Below the pieces are notes generated by a model, which was given only the letters and a program-made list of their open reading frames with translations, ran no database searches and had not been told where the DNA came from. A program made the translations under genes and the position numbers. Positions 35,634 through 44,302 of a stretch of DNA of 64,000 bases are shown one piece after another; within the stretch, counting starts at the first letter, position 1, and the number at the start of each line of letters is the position of its first letter. Source of the stretch: Macrococcus carouselicus (GTDB taxonomy: Bacteria; Bacillota; Bacilli; Staphylococcales; Staphylococcaceae); NCBI RefSeq assembly GCF_004359515.1, contig NZ_SCWD01000002.1, positions 62,001 through 126,000 on the forward strand, given 5' to 3'.

Positions 35634-36230
35634 ATGTTAGACAGACGCGTCAGAAAAACAAAAGAAAGTATTAAACATGCTTACTTCAGCTTATTAGCGG
35701 AGAAACCATTCAAAGATATCACGATCAATCAGATTACAGAGAAAGCAGACATCAACCGCGGTACTTTCTATCTGCATTATCTCGATAAGTTTGATTTACG
35801 TGATCAGCTGGAAGATGAAGTGATGCGTGAACTGGAGGAAGCACTGCAGGACCGCAAATATCCTCAAGTTGATGTTAATCTGGAGCAGCACTCAACACAG
35901 CTGATTGAGATCATCCTGCAGGTCATCATCAATCATAAAGAATTTTTCAATGTGACGTTAATCAATCAAGATGCAGGACTGCCGCAGAAATTTTCACGTA
36001 TCATCAGAAGTTATGTACAGAGTAACATTGATCTGCCTGAGCAATTGAACATCGTGCCCATTGAATATTACTTTGCTTTTATTGTCAATGCACAGACAGG
36101 GCTGATTAAAGAATGGGTGAAAAATGGCATGCAGGAATCAAAAGAGAATATAGCCAAGTACGCATTCACACTTGCGTATAATGGCCCGCTTAAACTTATG
36201 CACCAGCACTTAAAGGAGCAACAGCACTAA
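35634..36230 (+). CDS. TetR/AcrR family transcriptional regulator
   Basis: The protein is 198 residues. TetR helix-turn-helix RVRKTKESIKHAYFSLLAEK, ITINQITEKADINRGTFYLHY. ATG 35634 is used: AGAAGGAAAA lies before it and the family N-terminus follows at once. The 155-base gap to the divergent YhgE/Pip-like gene holds a near-palindrome TTATAATTCGAATAATAA (about 35528-35545) that could be its operator. Confidence 0.85.
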   Translation: MLDRRVRKTKESIKHAYFSLLAEKPFKDITINQITEKADINRGTFYLHYLDKFDLRDQLEDEVMRELEEALQDRKYPQVDVNLEQHSTQLIEIILQVIINHKEFFNVTLINQDAGLPQKFSRIIRSYVQSNIDLPEQLNIVPIEYYFAFIVNAQTGLIKEWVKNGMQESKENIAKYAFTLAYNGPLKLMHQHLKEQQH

Positions 36231-36278
36231 ATCAATAAGCCGGTTATCATTGATGGATGTTGATATAAGGAGGATTTT

Positions 36279-37013
36279 ATGAAGAATATATTGATTACAG
36301 GTGTCAGTCGCAAAGGCGGAATCGGTGCGAATTTAGTCCATCGTTTCTTGAAGGAAGGCTACAAAGTTTATGCGCATGGTTCAAGTGACTATGACCAGAA
36401 GATGGGTTATGCTGATGCTGGAGATTTGTATCAGGGTCAGTTTGTTCGCCTGAAAGATTGTGATCTATCTATAGCGGACAACGTACAGTCACTCATTAAT
36501 GAATTAGCGTCATACGAAATATCACACATGATCATTTGTCATGCTTATAGTACACAATGTGGGCTTGACGACTGGAATGCAGAAGAGATTAATAAACATC
36601 TGACAGTGAATGTAACAGCTGCTATGCTGCTGATTAAACACTTCAAGGCACAATTACAAGCAGAAAAAGGATGCATTACTTTGTTCACGTCAGGTCAACA
36701 CCTAGGACCGATGACTTCTGAGATTCCTTATGCAGTATCAAAAGCAGCTGTCACAAACCTAGGCATGCAAAGCTCATATGCACTGGCACAACGGAATATC
36801 AGAGTGAATGTTGTTAATCCAGGGCCGACAGATACAGGCTATATCGAGCAGAACAGTGAAGTCTATCATCAGATTTCGAATCAATTCAATGACAAACGCT
36901 GGGGGCAGCCTGACGATATTGCTAACTTAGTATTATTCCTGCACAGTGATAAAGGCCAGTGGATTACTGGTCAGCTGATTAACAGCGAAGGCGGGTTTAA
37001 TAGATATCTTTAA
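36279..37013 (+). CDS. Short-chain dehydrogenase/reductase (SDR)
   Basis: The protein is 244 residues. Start ILITGVSRKGGIGANLVHRF is the cofactor loop (TGxxxxGIG); the active site has Ser in FTSG and PYAVSK (Tyr-x-x-x-Lys); NVVNPGPTDTGY and GQLINSEGG follow. Substrate unknown. 49 bases downstream of the TetR gene with AAGGAGG, so it may be cotranscribed and part of the same response. Confidence 0.85.
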   Translation: MKNILITGVSRKGGIGANLVHRFLKEGYKVYAHGSSDYDQKMGYADAGDLYQGQFVRLKDCDLSIADNVQSLINELASYEISHMIICHAYSTQCGLDDWNAEEINKHLTVNVTAAMLLIKHFKAQLQAEKGCITLFTSGQHLGPMTSEIPYAVSKAAVTNLGMQSSYALAQRNIRVNVVNPGPTDTGYIEQNSEVYHQISNQFNDKRWGQPDDIANLVLFLHSDKGQWITGQLINSEGGFNRYL

Positions 37014-37034
37014 TAAGAAAGAAGCGTATTGAAT

Positions 37035-37106
37035 TTATAATTCGGTTACATCTTTCGCTGTAATATCTTTAATCACCTTTATTTCCAGCAACACACCGCC
37101 AGTTCA
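37035..37106 (-). pseudogene. Possible C-terminal gene scrap
   Basis: On the minus strand a 23-codon stretch reads TGGVLLEIKVIKDITAKDVT and ends in a stop, with a stop codon just upstream in frame. It looks like the tail of a real protein but I cannot name it. Confidence 0.2.
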
Positions 37107-37244
37107 ATTCAATAAAAAGTAAATAGTTATAAAATTAATAATTTTATTCCAATTCCTCACTTTACATATTATGATATAATTATATATAAAAATTAGAATA
37201 TTGTAATATTTCTGTTAAATTAAATCATGGAGGTGTGGTGATTA

Positions 37245-37790
37245 ATGAAGGGATTAGTTGTCCTCATCATATTACTGATATTTATAACAGGCTGCAGCCA
37301 GCATAAGGAACATGCTAAAGTTCAAAAACAACAAGAAGAGGTAACAACTGAGCAGACCGAAAAAGCAGAGAAAACTCCTGCAGTTAACAGAGCATTAACA
37401 GTAGAAGACTTATTTATTCAGCCGCACTTTGTGATTAAAGATTTTAATGTTAAAACAGCAAATAACAATGTGCAGTACATTATTAAATATGTTATAGATC
37501 CAAGTGCTAATAATTACATAGAAAAACATCATCCAGTGCTATATTTAAATATTTTGTATCCGGATGAAATACTAAAATCCAGTCATAAAAGCACGTCGAA
37601 AACGCTTAAATTAACACCTACTGCTGGTGATGTACTGGACAAGGAAATGATTATAAATGATACGTTTAAACCGGAATTTAATGTCAATACATTAACAGCT
37701 TCTTCTCATCAGCTGCAGTTACAAATCTTTAAAGAAAATAAACAACTGATACATGTGTTCGAGAATCTAAATGATTATAGACGTCACTAG
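37245..37790 (+). CDS. Lipoprotein of unknown function
   Basis: The protein is 181 residues. Signal peptide with lipobox FITGCS (Cys17) after a hydrophobic core; a Lys/Gln/Glu-rich linker (about 20-45); then a beta-rich domain (FVIKDFNVKTANNNVQYIIK). GGAGGTG lies before ATG 37245. No family recognised; surface-anchored by inference. Confidence 0.7.
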   Translation: MKGLVVLIILLIFITGCSQHKEHAKVQKQQEEVTTEQTEKAEKTPAVNRALTVEDLFIQPHFVIKDFNVKTANNNVQYIIKYVIDPSANNYIEKHHPVLYLNILYPDEILKSSHKSTSKTLKLTPTAGDVLDKEMIINDTFKPEFNVNTLTASSHQLQLQIFKENKQLIHVFENLNDYRRH

Positions 37791-37889
37791 TATTGTGAGT
37801 GGATCCATATGAAAGATACACGTTTCATTTCATCGATAGTTGTAAGTAATCATATATTTTTTAAATAAAATATTAGAGGTGACGAGATA

Positions 37890-38201
37890 ATGATAAAAAC
37901 AGCATGTAAAATAAAAACTTTTAATTTTAGAATCGTTAATTTTCCAGGTGAGTTAATATTAGATACAACGAGCCAATTAATTATTTTTAATCCATTATTA
38001 GAAGCAGCAGTTAATTCTCACAGCATTCCGATTGATGAGATTGAAACATATCGATTTAAAAAAAGTATATTAAAAAGTAAATTTGAAATATATTATCGTT
38101 CAGAGTGGTATACATTTACAGATTTTACTGATGAAAATTATTTAAAGATTATCAGTTATTTAGAAGAAATAAAAGATGAAAGACATTTGAGGATGACATA
38201 A
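37890..38201 (+). CDS. Hypothetical protein, PH-like size and pattern
   Basis: The protein is 103 residues, no membrane segment. Alternating hydrophobic strands (LILDTTSQLIIFNP, YRFKKSILKSKFEIYYR) and a C-terminal helix suggest a small PH-like beta fold, which is a guess. AGAGGTGACG lies before ATG 37890. Followed after 15 bases by a GNAT gene. Confidence 0.5.
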   Translation: MIKTACKIKTFNFRIVNFPGELILDTTSQLIIFNPLLEAAVNSHSIPIDEIETYRFKKSILKSKFEIYYRSEWYTFTDFTDENYLKIISYLEEIKDERHLRMT

Positions 38202-38216
38202 TAGGAGTGGATATAC

Positions 38217-38765
38217 ATGCTTTCATACAAAGTTGATGATGAAATAGAGCTTGCTCTCCCTCGTCCGGAAATAGATGGTCCGGTCGTCTATCGTTTGATT
38301 GACAAACAGCGTGATTATTTGAAAGAATTCCTGCCGTGGCTTGATCATCTTCAAAACGAAGAAGAAGAGATTATTGCTTTTAAAGAAATGATGAAAAATT
38401 TCGGTGCAGGAAAGTCGGTGACTCTCGTTATCCACTACCAGCAGAAGGCAGCCGGAATGATTGATTTTCATAACATTAATCCATCTAATCGGTCTGCTGA
38501 TATCGGTTACTGGTTGTCTGAAGACTTGCAGGGCAAAGGAATTATGACTAGAGCCGTGACTGGTATGTGCAGTCTTGGTTTTAACAGCTTTAATTTCAAC
38601 AGAATTACTCTGACAATAGAGTGCGATAATCTTCCAAGTCAAAAAGTAGCTGAGAGAAGTGGGTTTATGCTGGAAGGAAAGCTGAGAAGTTATTTGAAAA
38701 ATAGAGATGACTATAAGGATGCTTACTTTTATTCACTGTTAAAGCATGACGGCCAGTCCAGTTAA
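38217..38765 (+). CDS. RimJ/RimL-type GNAT acetyltransferase
   Basis: The protein is 182 residues. YWLSEDLQGKGIMTRAV is the acetyl-CoA loop, followed by NRITLTIECDNLPSQKVAERSGF and KNRDDYKDAYFYSLL, as in RimJ/RimL/YdaF-like enzymes acting on protein N-termini or small amines. GGAGTGG upstream. Substrate unknown. Confidence 0.85.
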   Translation: MLSYKVDDEIELALPRPEIDGPVVYRLIDKQRDYLKEFLPWLDHLQNEEEEIIAFKEMMKNFGAGKSVTLVIHYQQKAAGMIDFHNINPSNRSADIGYWLSEDLQGKGIMTRAVTGMCSLGFNSFNFNRITLTIECDNLPSQKVAERSGFMLEGKLRSYLKNRDDYKDAYFYSLLKHDGQSS

Positions 38766-38779
38766 TGGGCTGGCTTTTT
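38752..38779 (+). terminator. Terminator overlapping the GNAT gene end
   Basis: GCCAGTCC pairs with GGGCTGGC across the stop codon region, followed by TTTTT. Confidence 0.65.
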
Positions 38780-38935
38780 CAGTTGTATTGAAAGACGAGT
38801 GCATGGTTGATTGTAATGGGTGTTAATCATGGCGGCATCGTTTATAATGATAAGCAGTGGAAAGAAGAGCTTCACAATATAATAAACAAAATGAATTAAT
38901 AGCACGGTCATCATCTGACCGAAAGGACGTATATA

Positions 38936-39820
38936 ATGAACAGAAGAAATGGCAGTGACGCCACATGGGAAGTACACGAAGCAACAGAACTGCTCAAATT
39001 TTTATTTGAAGTAATGCCGGAGAGAAGTAAGAAATCAGTCAAAACTGTGCTTGGAAGAGGGCACGTCTTTATCAATGACTAATCAATCAGTCAGTTCAAC
39101 GCATCACTTGCACCGGGGGATATCGTCGAAATCAGGACGAGTGCAGTGAACAAGAAAGCGAAAATCAAAGGGATTGAAATACTCCATGAAGATGCAGACG
39201 TCATCGTAGTGAACAAAGAAGCGGGGCTGTTATCTATTGCATCAGAAAAAGATAACGAAAACACAGCATTCCGCCTGCTGTCAGACTACGTTAAAAGAGC
39301 ACATCCACAGAACCATATATATGTTGTCCACCGGCTTGACCGCGAGACGTCCGGTGTCATGATGTATGCGAAAAACAAAAAAGTGCAGCAAGTGCTGCAG
39401 AACAACTGGAAGCAGTTAGTAAGTGAACGGACTTATATCGCGCTTGTAGAAGGCCGCATGACAGAAGATGGGACTATTACAACTTGGCTCACTGAAGACA
39501 AAACGTTGACCATGCATTCCAGCAAAACTCCGAATAATGGCAAAAAGGCTGTGACGCATTATAAAGTGCTGAACACCAATCGCACGCAGACGTTATTGAA
39601 AGTCAATCTGGAGACGGGACGCAAAAATCAGATCCGGATCCATATGAAAGAGCTCGGGCATCCGATTGTCGGTGACAAAAAATATGGAGCTGTGACAAAC
39701 CCGTTCAGACGTATCGGCTTACATGCAAGCGTTCTTGCATTTACACATCCGACGATGAATAAAGTAATGCGCTTTGAGGCAGAACTGCCGAAAGTGTTCA
39801 AGATGTCGTTTAATAGATAA
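38936..39820 (+). pseudogene. RluA-family pseudouridine synthase with nonsense codon
   Basis: From ATG 38936 (behind GAAAGGACG) the frame gives an S4 domain (LLKFLFEVMPERSKKSVKTV) then TAA at 39080-39082 (codon 49) where the paralog at 51806 has NDRSTSQF. The catalytic domain continues in the same frame to 39820, with HRLDRETSGVMM. A restart at GTG 39146 could still give a 224-residue protein without the S4 domain. Close paralog of the intact gene at 51806-52687. Confidence 0.8.
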
Positions 39821-39902
39821 AAACGGTTGAGAAACATATTGATAATAGGATGAACAATCATTGTTACAGACATAAAGATAAGAAAAATAAAGGAGAAAAC
39901 TT

Positions 39903-40040
39903 ATGAAGAATCAAGTGATTCATAATAGTAAAGCGTATGACATATTTGAACTATTCAAACAAAAAGGGTCTTTAAAACAAAGGATGGCAAGAGTAATTGA
40001 TTACTTGAAACATCTTCATGACAAACAAAATGATCTATAA
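39903..40040 (+). CDS. Small basic protein, 45 residues
   Basis: ATG 39903 follows AAAGGAG at 8 bases. The product starts MKNQVIHNSKAYDIFELFKQ and continues with a basic helix to TAA 40038. It is too short to assign. It lies alone between the rluA pseudogene and the CBS gene. Confidence 0.45.
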   Translation: MKNQVIHNSKAYDIFELFKQKGSLKQRMARVIDYLKHLHDKQNDL

Positions 40041-40119
40041 TTATATAGTTGTAAACATGAGTCCTGTGTGTTTAATTACGAACTGCTAAAAGAGTGTTAT
40101 CAAAATTAGGAGGTCTTTT

Positions 40120-40824
40120 ATGGATAATTTTGAACGATTTATTTCGACATTCAATCAGCTGCATGAAGCAATGAAAGATGAAACGAAGCGGGATGACAGT
40201 TTTGGCTCATTATTTTACCAGCTGAAAGAAAAACATCCAGTAGTGAAGGCGTTTAAAGATGAAATTGATCTCGCAAGGCAGTTAAGAAACTTACTGATTC
40301 ATGAGAAAAAAGATGCATTTAATATCGCAGAACCAACGACTGAATTTATCAATCAACTCGAGTCGATTCGTCAACAAATTGCGAATCCTGCAACGGTAAA
40401 ACAATTCAATAAACCAGTGGTGTGTTTAAATATTGACGATTCGTTAGTGGATACACTCGCTCATATTAAGCAGCATCAATTATCACAATATCCGATATTT
40501 GATGGTCAGCGTTTTCTCGGTATTTTGACAGACAATGGACTGACGAACTGGCTGGCTTCAGTATCGACTAAAGGAACAATCAACTTGATGGATTACCGAG
40601 TGAGAGATGTTCTCCCAAATGATGAGAAAGGTGCCTCGTTTATCATCGTTAAAAATGACATGCCGTTACACGAAGTAGAGCAGACGATGATAGATGAAAT
40701 TAATACAAAAGGACATTCTAAACTGGTCATTTTAATTTCCGATTCTGGAAAAGTAGAAAAACCACAAGACATTCTAGGGATTATCACGCCTGGGGACATG
40801 CCCAAAGTGTTAGAACAATTATAA
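40120..40824 (+). CDS. CBS-domain protein with helical N-terminal domain
   Basis: The protein is 234 residues. The N-terminal ~90 are helical (DSFGSLFYQLKEKHPVVKAF, ARQLRNLLIHEKKDA); RNLLIH fits the R-x4-H pattern of HEPN-type domains, though that alone is weak. A CBS pair follows (VCLNIDDSLVDTLAHIKQHQ, YPIFDGQRFLGILTDNGL; second repeat less clear). CBS pairs bind adenosine nucleotides. AGGAGG lies before ATG 40120; 9 bases from the next gene. Confidence 0.7.
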   Translation: MDNFERFISTFNQLHEAMKDETKRDDSFGSLFYQLKEKHPVVKAFKDEIDLARQLRNLLIHEKKDAFNIAEPTTEFINQLESIRQQIANPATVKQFNKPVVCLNIDDSLVDTLAHIKQHQLSQYPIFDGQRFLGILTDNGLTNWLASVSTKGTINLMDYRVRDVLPNDEKGASFIIVKNDMPLHEVEQTMIDEINTKGHSKLVILISDSGKVEKPQDILGIITPGDMPKVLEQL

Positions 40825-40833
40825 GGAGAAGTT

Positions 40834-41295
40834 ATGGCATATGAAGTAAAGCATTTAGAAGAATTGACTGTAGTTGGGGAAAAAAGAAGTTATGACAGTA
40901 TCGAAGATGCACAGCAGAAGTCACAGCAGTTCTGGACTGGATTTAAGCAGTCAGATCAACGCGCGCGCTTAACAATTGAAGCAGATGACCAATTTCAAGG
41001 ATTTTTCGGTATATATTTCCCTACTGATAACGGGGTCGATTATATGATTGGAGTGAGTTCTGCACGGGAAACGTCAGAATGGACTTCTCATCACATTCCA
41101 GCAGGTAACTATTTAGTATTTGAAGCAGGAAGACCCGTTTCACGTGAAATTCAACGCATTACTAACGAGGCTTATGAAGTGATTATACCTGCTTCCCAGC
41201 ATGATTTAAGAAATGCTCCAGAATTTGAATACTATCCCTTCGGTAATGTCACAGCAGCTGACTATACAGCTGAAATGTGGATACCGGTTGAATAA
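40834..41295 (+). CDS. GyrI-like/AraC effector-binding domain protein
   Basis: The protein is 153 residues, single GyrI-like (SOUL/BmrR-type) ligand-binding domain: FQGFFGIYFPTDNGVDYMIG, IPAGNYLVFEAG, FEYYPFGNV...AEMWIPVE. No DNA-binding part. Stand-alone members bind or hydrolyse small toxic compounds. AAGGAGAAG lies before ATG 40834; in an operon with the CBS gene. Confidence 0.75.
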   Translation: MAYEVKHLEELTVVGEKRSYDSIEDAQQKSQQFWTGFKQSDQRARLTIEADDQFQGFFGIYFPTDNGVDYMIGVSSARETSEWTSHHIPAGNYLVFEAGRPVSREIQRITNEAYEVIIPASQHDLRNAPEFEYYPFGNVTAADYTAEMWIPVE

Positions 41296-41298
41296 CGT

Positions 41299-41326
41299 AA
41301 AGATGAGATTAAATCTCATCTTTTTT
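41299..41326 (+). terminator. Terminator of the CBS-GyrI operon
   Basis: AAAGATGAGATT pairs with AATCTCATCTTT and runs into TTTT. Confidence 0.8.
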
Positions 41327-41434
41327 ATTTGCTGAATGATAATAAAATCATTTTAGCAGTTGTTTTGTTTTTCATCATTGATAAATAAGCTTATACCATA
41401 ATAAGCAAATGATTTGAAATTGATAGGGTTTTTA

Positions 41435-41449
41435 GTATAATAATTATAT
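41435..41449. promoter_or_regulatory. QsrR-type operator before dioxygenase gene 1
   Basis: GTATAATAATTATAT matches GTATA-N5-TATAC at 9 of 10 fixed positions, 35 bases before ATG 41484. The 24-base surroundings resemble, in reverse complement, those at 45325-45349. Confidence 0.55.
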
Positions 41450-41483
41450 CAAGTATAAAATATATATAAAGGTGGCTAGTTTT

Positions 41484-42443
41484 ATGGCTCAATTAACAGG
41501 TATTCACCACGTAACAGCAATCACAAGCAGTGCCGAAAAAATTTATGATTTCTTTAATGATGTACTCGGTATGCGACTCGTCAAAAAAACAGTCAATCAG
41601 GATGATATTCAAGCCTATCATCTTTTTTTTGCTGATGATATCGGAAGTGCAGGGACAGATATGACCTTCTTCGATTTCAATGGCGTACCTCAAGGACAAC
41701 ATGGGACAAATGAATTACATCGTACTTCTTTCCGTGTACCAAGTGATGCAGCATTGGAATACTTCTTAGAGCGTTTTAAAAAATTCCATGTGAAACATGG
41801 CGGTATCTCTGAGATGTTTGGCAGAAAGGTACTGCCATTTGAAGACTTCGACGGCCAGTTATATCAGTTGATCTCTGATGAGTATGACAGCGGTGTCGCG
41901 CCAGGCACACCTTGGCAAAACGGACCGGTTCCAATTGAATTGGCTATTTATGGGTTAGGTCCGGTTATCATTAAAATCAGTCAGTTCGTTGCATTCAAGG
42001 AAGCATTTGAGACAGTTTATCAGTTCAAAGAAACAGCAACTGAAGGTGATATGCACTGGTTTGAAACGGGAGAAGGAGGTAACGGTGCTGCTGTCATTAT
42101 TGTAGATGACTCAACAAGCATGATGGCTCAGCAAGGTGCAGGTAGTATACACCATATCGCTTTTCGTGTGCCGGATGAAGCAGAATTGCGAGAATGGATT
42201 AATCGTATTGATAGTTTTGGTCTGCCGAATTCAGGTTTTGTCGACCGGTTCTTCTTTCAATCCCTTTATGCCAGACTTGCAATGCCGATTCTATTTGAAA
42301 TTGCGACAGATGGCCCTGGTTTTATGGGTGATGAACCATATGAAACATTGGGCGAGAAATTATCATTACCACCGTTTCTTGAATCAAAACGTGAAGAAAT
42401 TGAAAGTGAAGTTCGTTATATCGATACAATTAGAAGTAGATAG
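41484..42443 (+). CDS. Ring-cleaving dioxygenase, MhqO-like (VOC/glyoxalase fold)
   Basis: The protein is 319 residues, two VOC halves. GIHHVTAITSSAEKIYDFF with FNDVLGMRLVKKTVN opens the first; GSIHHIAFRVPDEAELR and LFEIATDGPGF belong to the second; His and Glu metal ligands are in these motifs. Thought to break quinone/catechol-type aromatics. ATG 41484 is used (AAAGGTGG about 9 bases before). It leads an operon with an MhqD-like hydrolase. Paralog at 45364. Confidence 0.85.
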   Translation: MAQLTGIHHVTAITSSAEKIYDFFNDVLGMRLVKKTVNQDDIQAYHLFFADDIGSAGTDMTFFDFNGVPQGQHGTNELHRTSFRVPSDAALEYFLERFKKFHVKHGGISEMFGRKVLPFEDFDGQLYQLISDEYDSGVAPGTPWQNGPVPIELAIYGLGPVIIKISQFVAFKEAFETVYQFKETATEGDMHWFETGEGGNGAAVIIVDDSTSMMAQQGAGSIHHIAFRVPDEAELREWINRIDSFGLPNSGFVDRFFFQSLYARLAMPILFEIATDGPGFMGDEPYETLGEKLSLPPFLESKREEIESEVRYIDTIRSR

Positions 42444-42454
42444 GAGGAGTAAAG

Positions 42455-43060
42455 ATGCAATACATTATTAAAAATCAAGAGAATCTGGCTCACCCTCATA
42501 CACTGGTGATGCTCCACGGAACAGGCGGCAATGAATATGATATGCTGCCAATCGCGGAGATGGTAGATGCAAAAGCATCTGTTATCAGTGTGAAAGGGAC
42601 TGTTATGGAAAACGGTATGTCTCGCTTCTTCAGACGATTGTCAATGCATCAGTTTGATGAAAAAGACTTAGTAGAGCGTACGCATGAACTGAATCAGTTT
42701 GTATTAGACACGATAATGGAAAATAAATTGAAGCAAGATAAAATTGTTGCAATTGGCTATTCAAATGGTGCTAATATCGCTGCAAGCTCACTGTATCATA
42801 CAAATGAATTATTCAATGCAGCGATTCTGTTCCATCCGAAGGTGCCGCTCAGAAATATTGATCTTCCAGATTTAACAGGTAAACAAGTATTCATTGGCGC
42901 TGGAACAGGTGATCCATATGCATCTGAAGAAGAGATTAATGAACTTCAGGAGACACTTGAACAAGCAGGAGCTGAGGTCACTGTCTTCTGGCATGACAAG
43001 GGGCATTCGTTAACTAGTGAAGAACTAGAAGCGGCTATTCAGTGGTATCAATCTTTATAA
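42455..43060 (+). CDS. Carboxylesterase/phospholipase-like hydrolase, MhqD-like
   Basis: The protein is 201 residues, alpha/beta hydrolase. LVMLHGTGGNEYDML holds the oxyanion loop, GYSNGANIAAS the nucleophile Ser, GTGDPYAS the Asp and DKGHSL the His. Matches the MhqD-type hydrolases found next to ring-cleaving dioxygenases in quinone-stress operons. It starts 11 bases after the dioxygenase gene with AGGAGG. Confidence 0.85.
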   Translation: MQYIIKNQENLAHPHTLVMLHGTGGNEYDMLPIAEMVDAKASVISVKGTVMENGMSRFFRRLSMHQFDEKDLVERTHELNQFVLDTIMENKLKQDKIVAIGYSNGANIAASSLYHTNELFNAAILFHPKVPLRNIDLPDLTGKQVFIGAGTGDPYASEEEINELQETLEQAGAEVTVFWHDKGHSLTSEELEAAIQWYQSL

Positions 43061-43075
43061 AATATTTAAGGACGC

Positions 43076-43122
43076 AAAAACCCATCTAACCGTCTAGACT
43101 AAGACTGACAGATGGGTTTTTG
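43076..43122 (+). terminator. Terminator of the dioxygenase-hydrolase operon
   Basis: AAAAACCCATCT pairs with AGATGGGTTTTT across about 22 bases. Confidence 0.75.
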
Positions 43123-43239
43123 AGTTATTGCTGCATGTAGATAAGAGAGATATAAATTACAGTCTCAATATAATTCAGTAATAATTATAGTATAATATTC
43201 TATTTTTAATATGCCATCTAAAGAGAGAGGAGCATTATT

Positions 43240-43842
43240 ATGCATATTGATCCATTAAAGCAGAAAGAACGTGATAATTATAAAATGATGATTGGCTCTA
43301 TTATTCCCAGACCGATCGCATTTATTACTTCACAGTCAGAGGAAGGGGTCGTGAATGCAGCACCTTTTAGTTACTTTAATATTGTAACGGCGAATCCTCC
43401 AATGATTGCTGTCTCCATTCAGCGTAAAGAGGAAAAGATGAAAGATACTGCACGGAATATCATCAATAACAAGGAATTTGTCGTCCATATTGTGTCTAAA
43501 TCATTTATACGGGAAGTCAATAAGACTGCAGCGGCACTACCTTATCATGAATCAGAAATAGAACTGACTGATCTTCAACTGACTGAAAGCAAGAAGATAA
43601 GTGTACCCACTGTGGAAACAGCGAAAGTAGCTTTTGAATGTATCCTGGAGAAACATGTGATACTGGGTGATGAAGAAAAAGCAGTCGATCATATCATCGG
43701 ACGAATAGTGAACTTTAATATTGATGACGAGCTGATTGATAATTACAGAATCGATCCCTATAAACTGGCGCCTATCAGTAGGCTAGCCGGTCACAATTAC
43801 AGTGAACTCGGCGAGATCTTTGCATTGGAAAGACCTGAATAA
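43240..43842 (+). CDS. Flavin reductase family protein (flavoredoxin-like)
   Basis: The protein is 200 residues, FMN-binding split barrel: MMIGSIIPRPIAFITSQSEE, NAAPFSYFNIVTANPPMIAV, KDTARNIINNKEFVVHIVS. Likely provides reduced FMN or acts as an FMN-binding electron carrier. AGAGAGAGGAG lies before ATG 43240. A heavily deleted copy lies at 46384-46471, downstream of the second dioxygenase gene. Confidence 0.85.
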   Translation: MHIDPLKQKERDNYKMMIGSIIPRPIAFITSQSEEGVVNAAPFSYFNIVTANPPMIAVSIQRKEEKMKDTARNIINNKEFVVHIVSKSFIREVNKTAAALPYHESEIELTDLQLTESKKISVPTVETAKVAFECILEKHVILGDEEKAVDHIIGRIVNFNIDDELIDNYRIDPYKLAPISRLAGHNYSELGEIFALERPE

Positions 43843-44066
43843 CCAGTCAGACTCTAAAAGGTATGCATCGGATTTCCATAGGACAGAAGTGGTATTATTC
43901 GCTGAGGATTACATTATTACTATAAAGGGTGGCATAAATAATCCAGATAGATGGTGTGGACCATGAGTTAAAACGATTGCAAGAATTAAATCGTTAAGAA
44001 TGATAAGAAATGATTGAATCAGTAAAGCCAATACCCGTATATTTTAAAAGCTGGTATTGGCTCTTT
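43843..44066. other. Gene-free stretch with one hairpin
   Basis: No gene seen. AGCCAATACC/GGTATTGGCT at about 44026-44060 with TTTTTATT after it is a plausible plus-strand terminator. Confidence 0.4.
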
Positions 44067-44150
44067 TTATTTCTTGATTTTTTTCAATACGGGAAAGAGT
44101 ACCATAAAAAGAATCGGCAGCATGATAATAACCCAGAAATAATATTCCAT
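44067..44150 (-). CDS. Possible 27-residue membrane peptide
   Basis: On the minus strand GGAGAATAG precedes ATG (44148-44150). The product MEYYFWVIIMLPILFMVLFP then VLKKIKK is one hydrophobic helix with a basic end. The size and charge resemble small staphylococcal membrane peptides. Without homologs this is only a candidate. Confidence 0.35.
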   Translation of the reverse strand: MEYYFWVIIMLPILFMVLFPVLKKIKK

Positions 44151-44244
44151 TACTATTCTCCAGTCCAGTATGACTTCTGTTCCACTCCAGTATATACCGG
44201 CTATCAGTTTTTTATCAATAGGAAGGGGCTTTGGTGATGATAAA

Positions 44245-44294
44245 TAAAAAAGGCTGTAGACATGAGCTCTTGAAGAGTAAGTCTATAGCCTTTC
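44245..44294 (-). terminator. Terminator of terC
   Basis: On the minus strand AAAGGCTATAGAC pairs with GTCTACAGCCTTT (one mismatch), followed by TTTATTT. Confidence 0.75.
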
Positions 44295-44302
44295 ATATCA
44301 TC

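Noticed and set aside
43177-43200. QsrR-type box before the flavin reductase gene
   Set aside because: AATAATTATAGTATAATATT is reminiscent, but the second half does not fit GTATA-N5-TATAC.
44010-44237. 75-codon plus-strand frame as a gene
   Set aside because: No ribosome site; the opposite-strand 27-residue frame has a better start signal.
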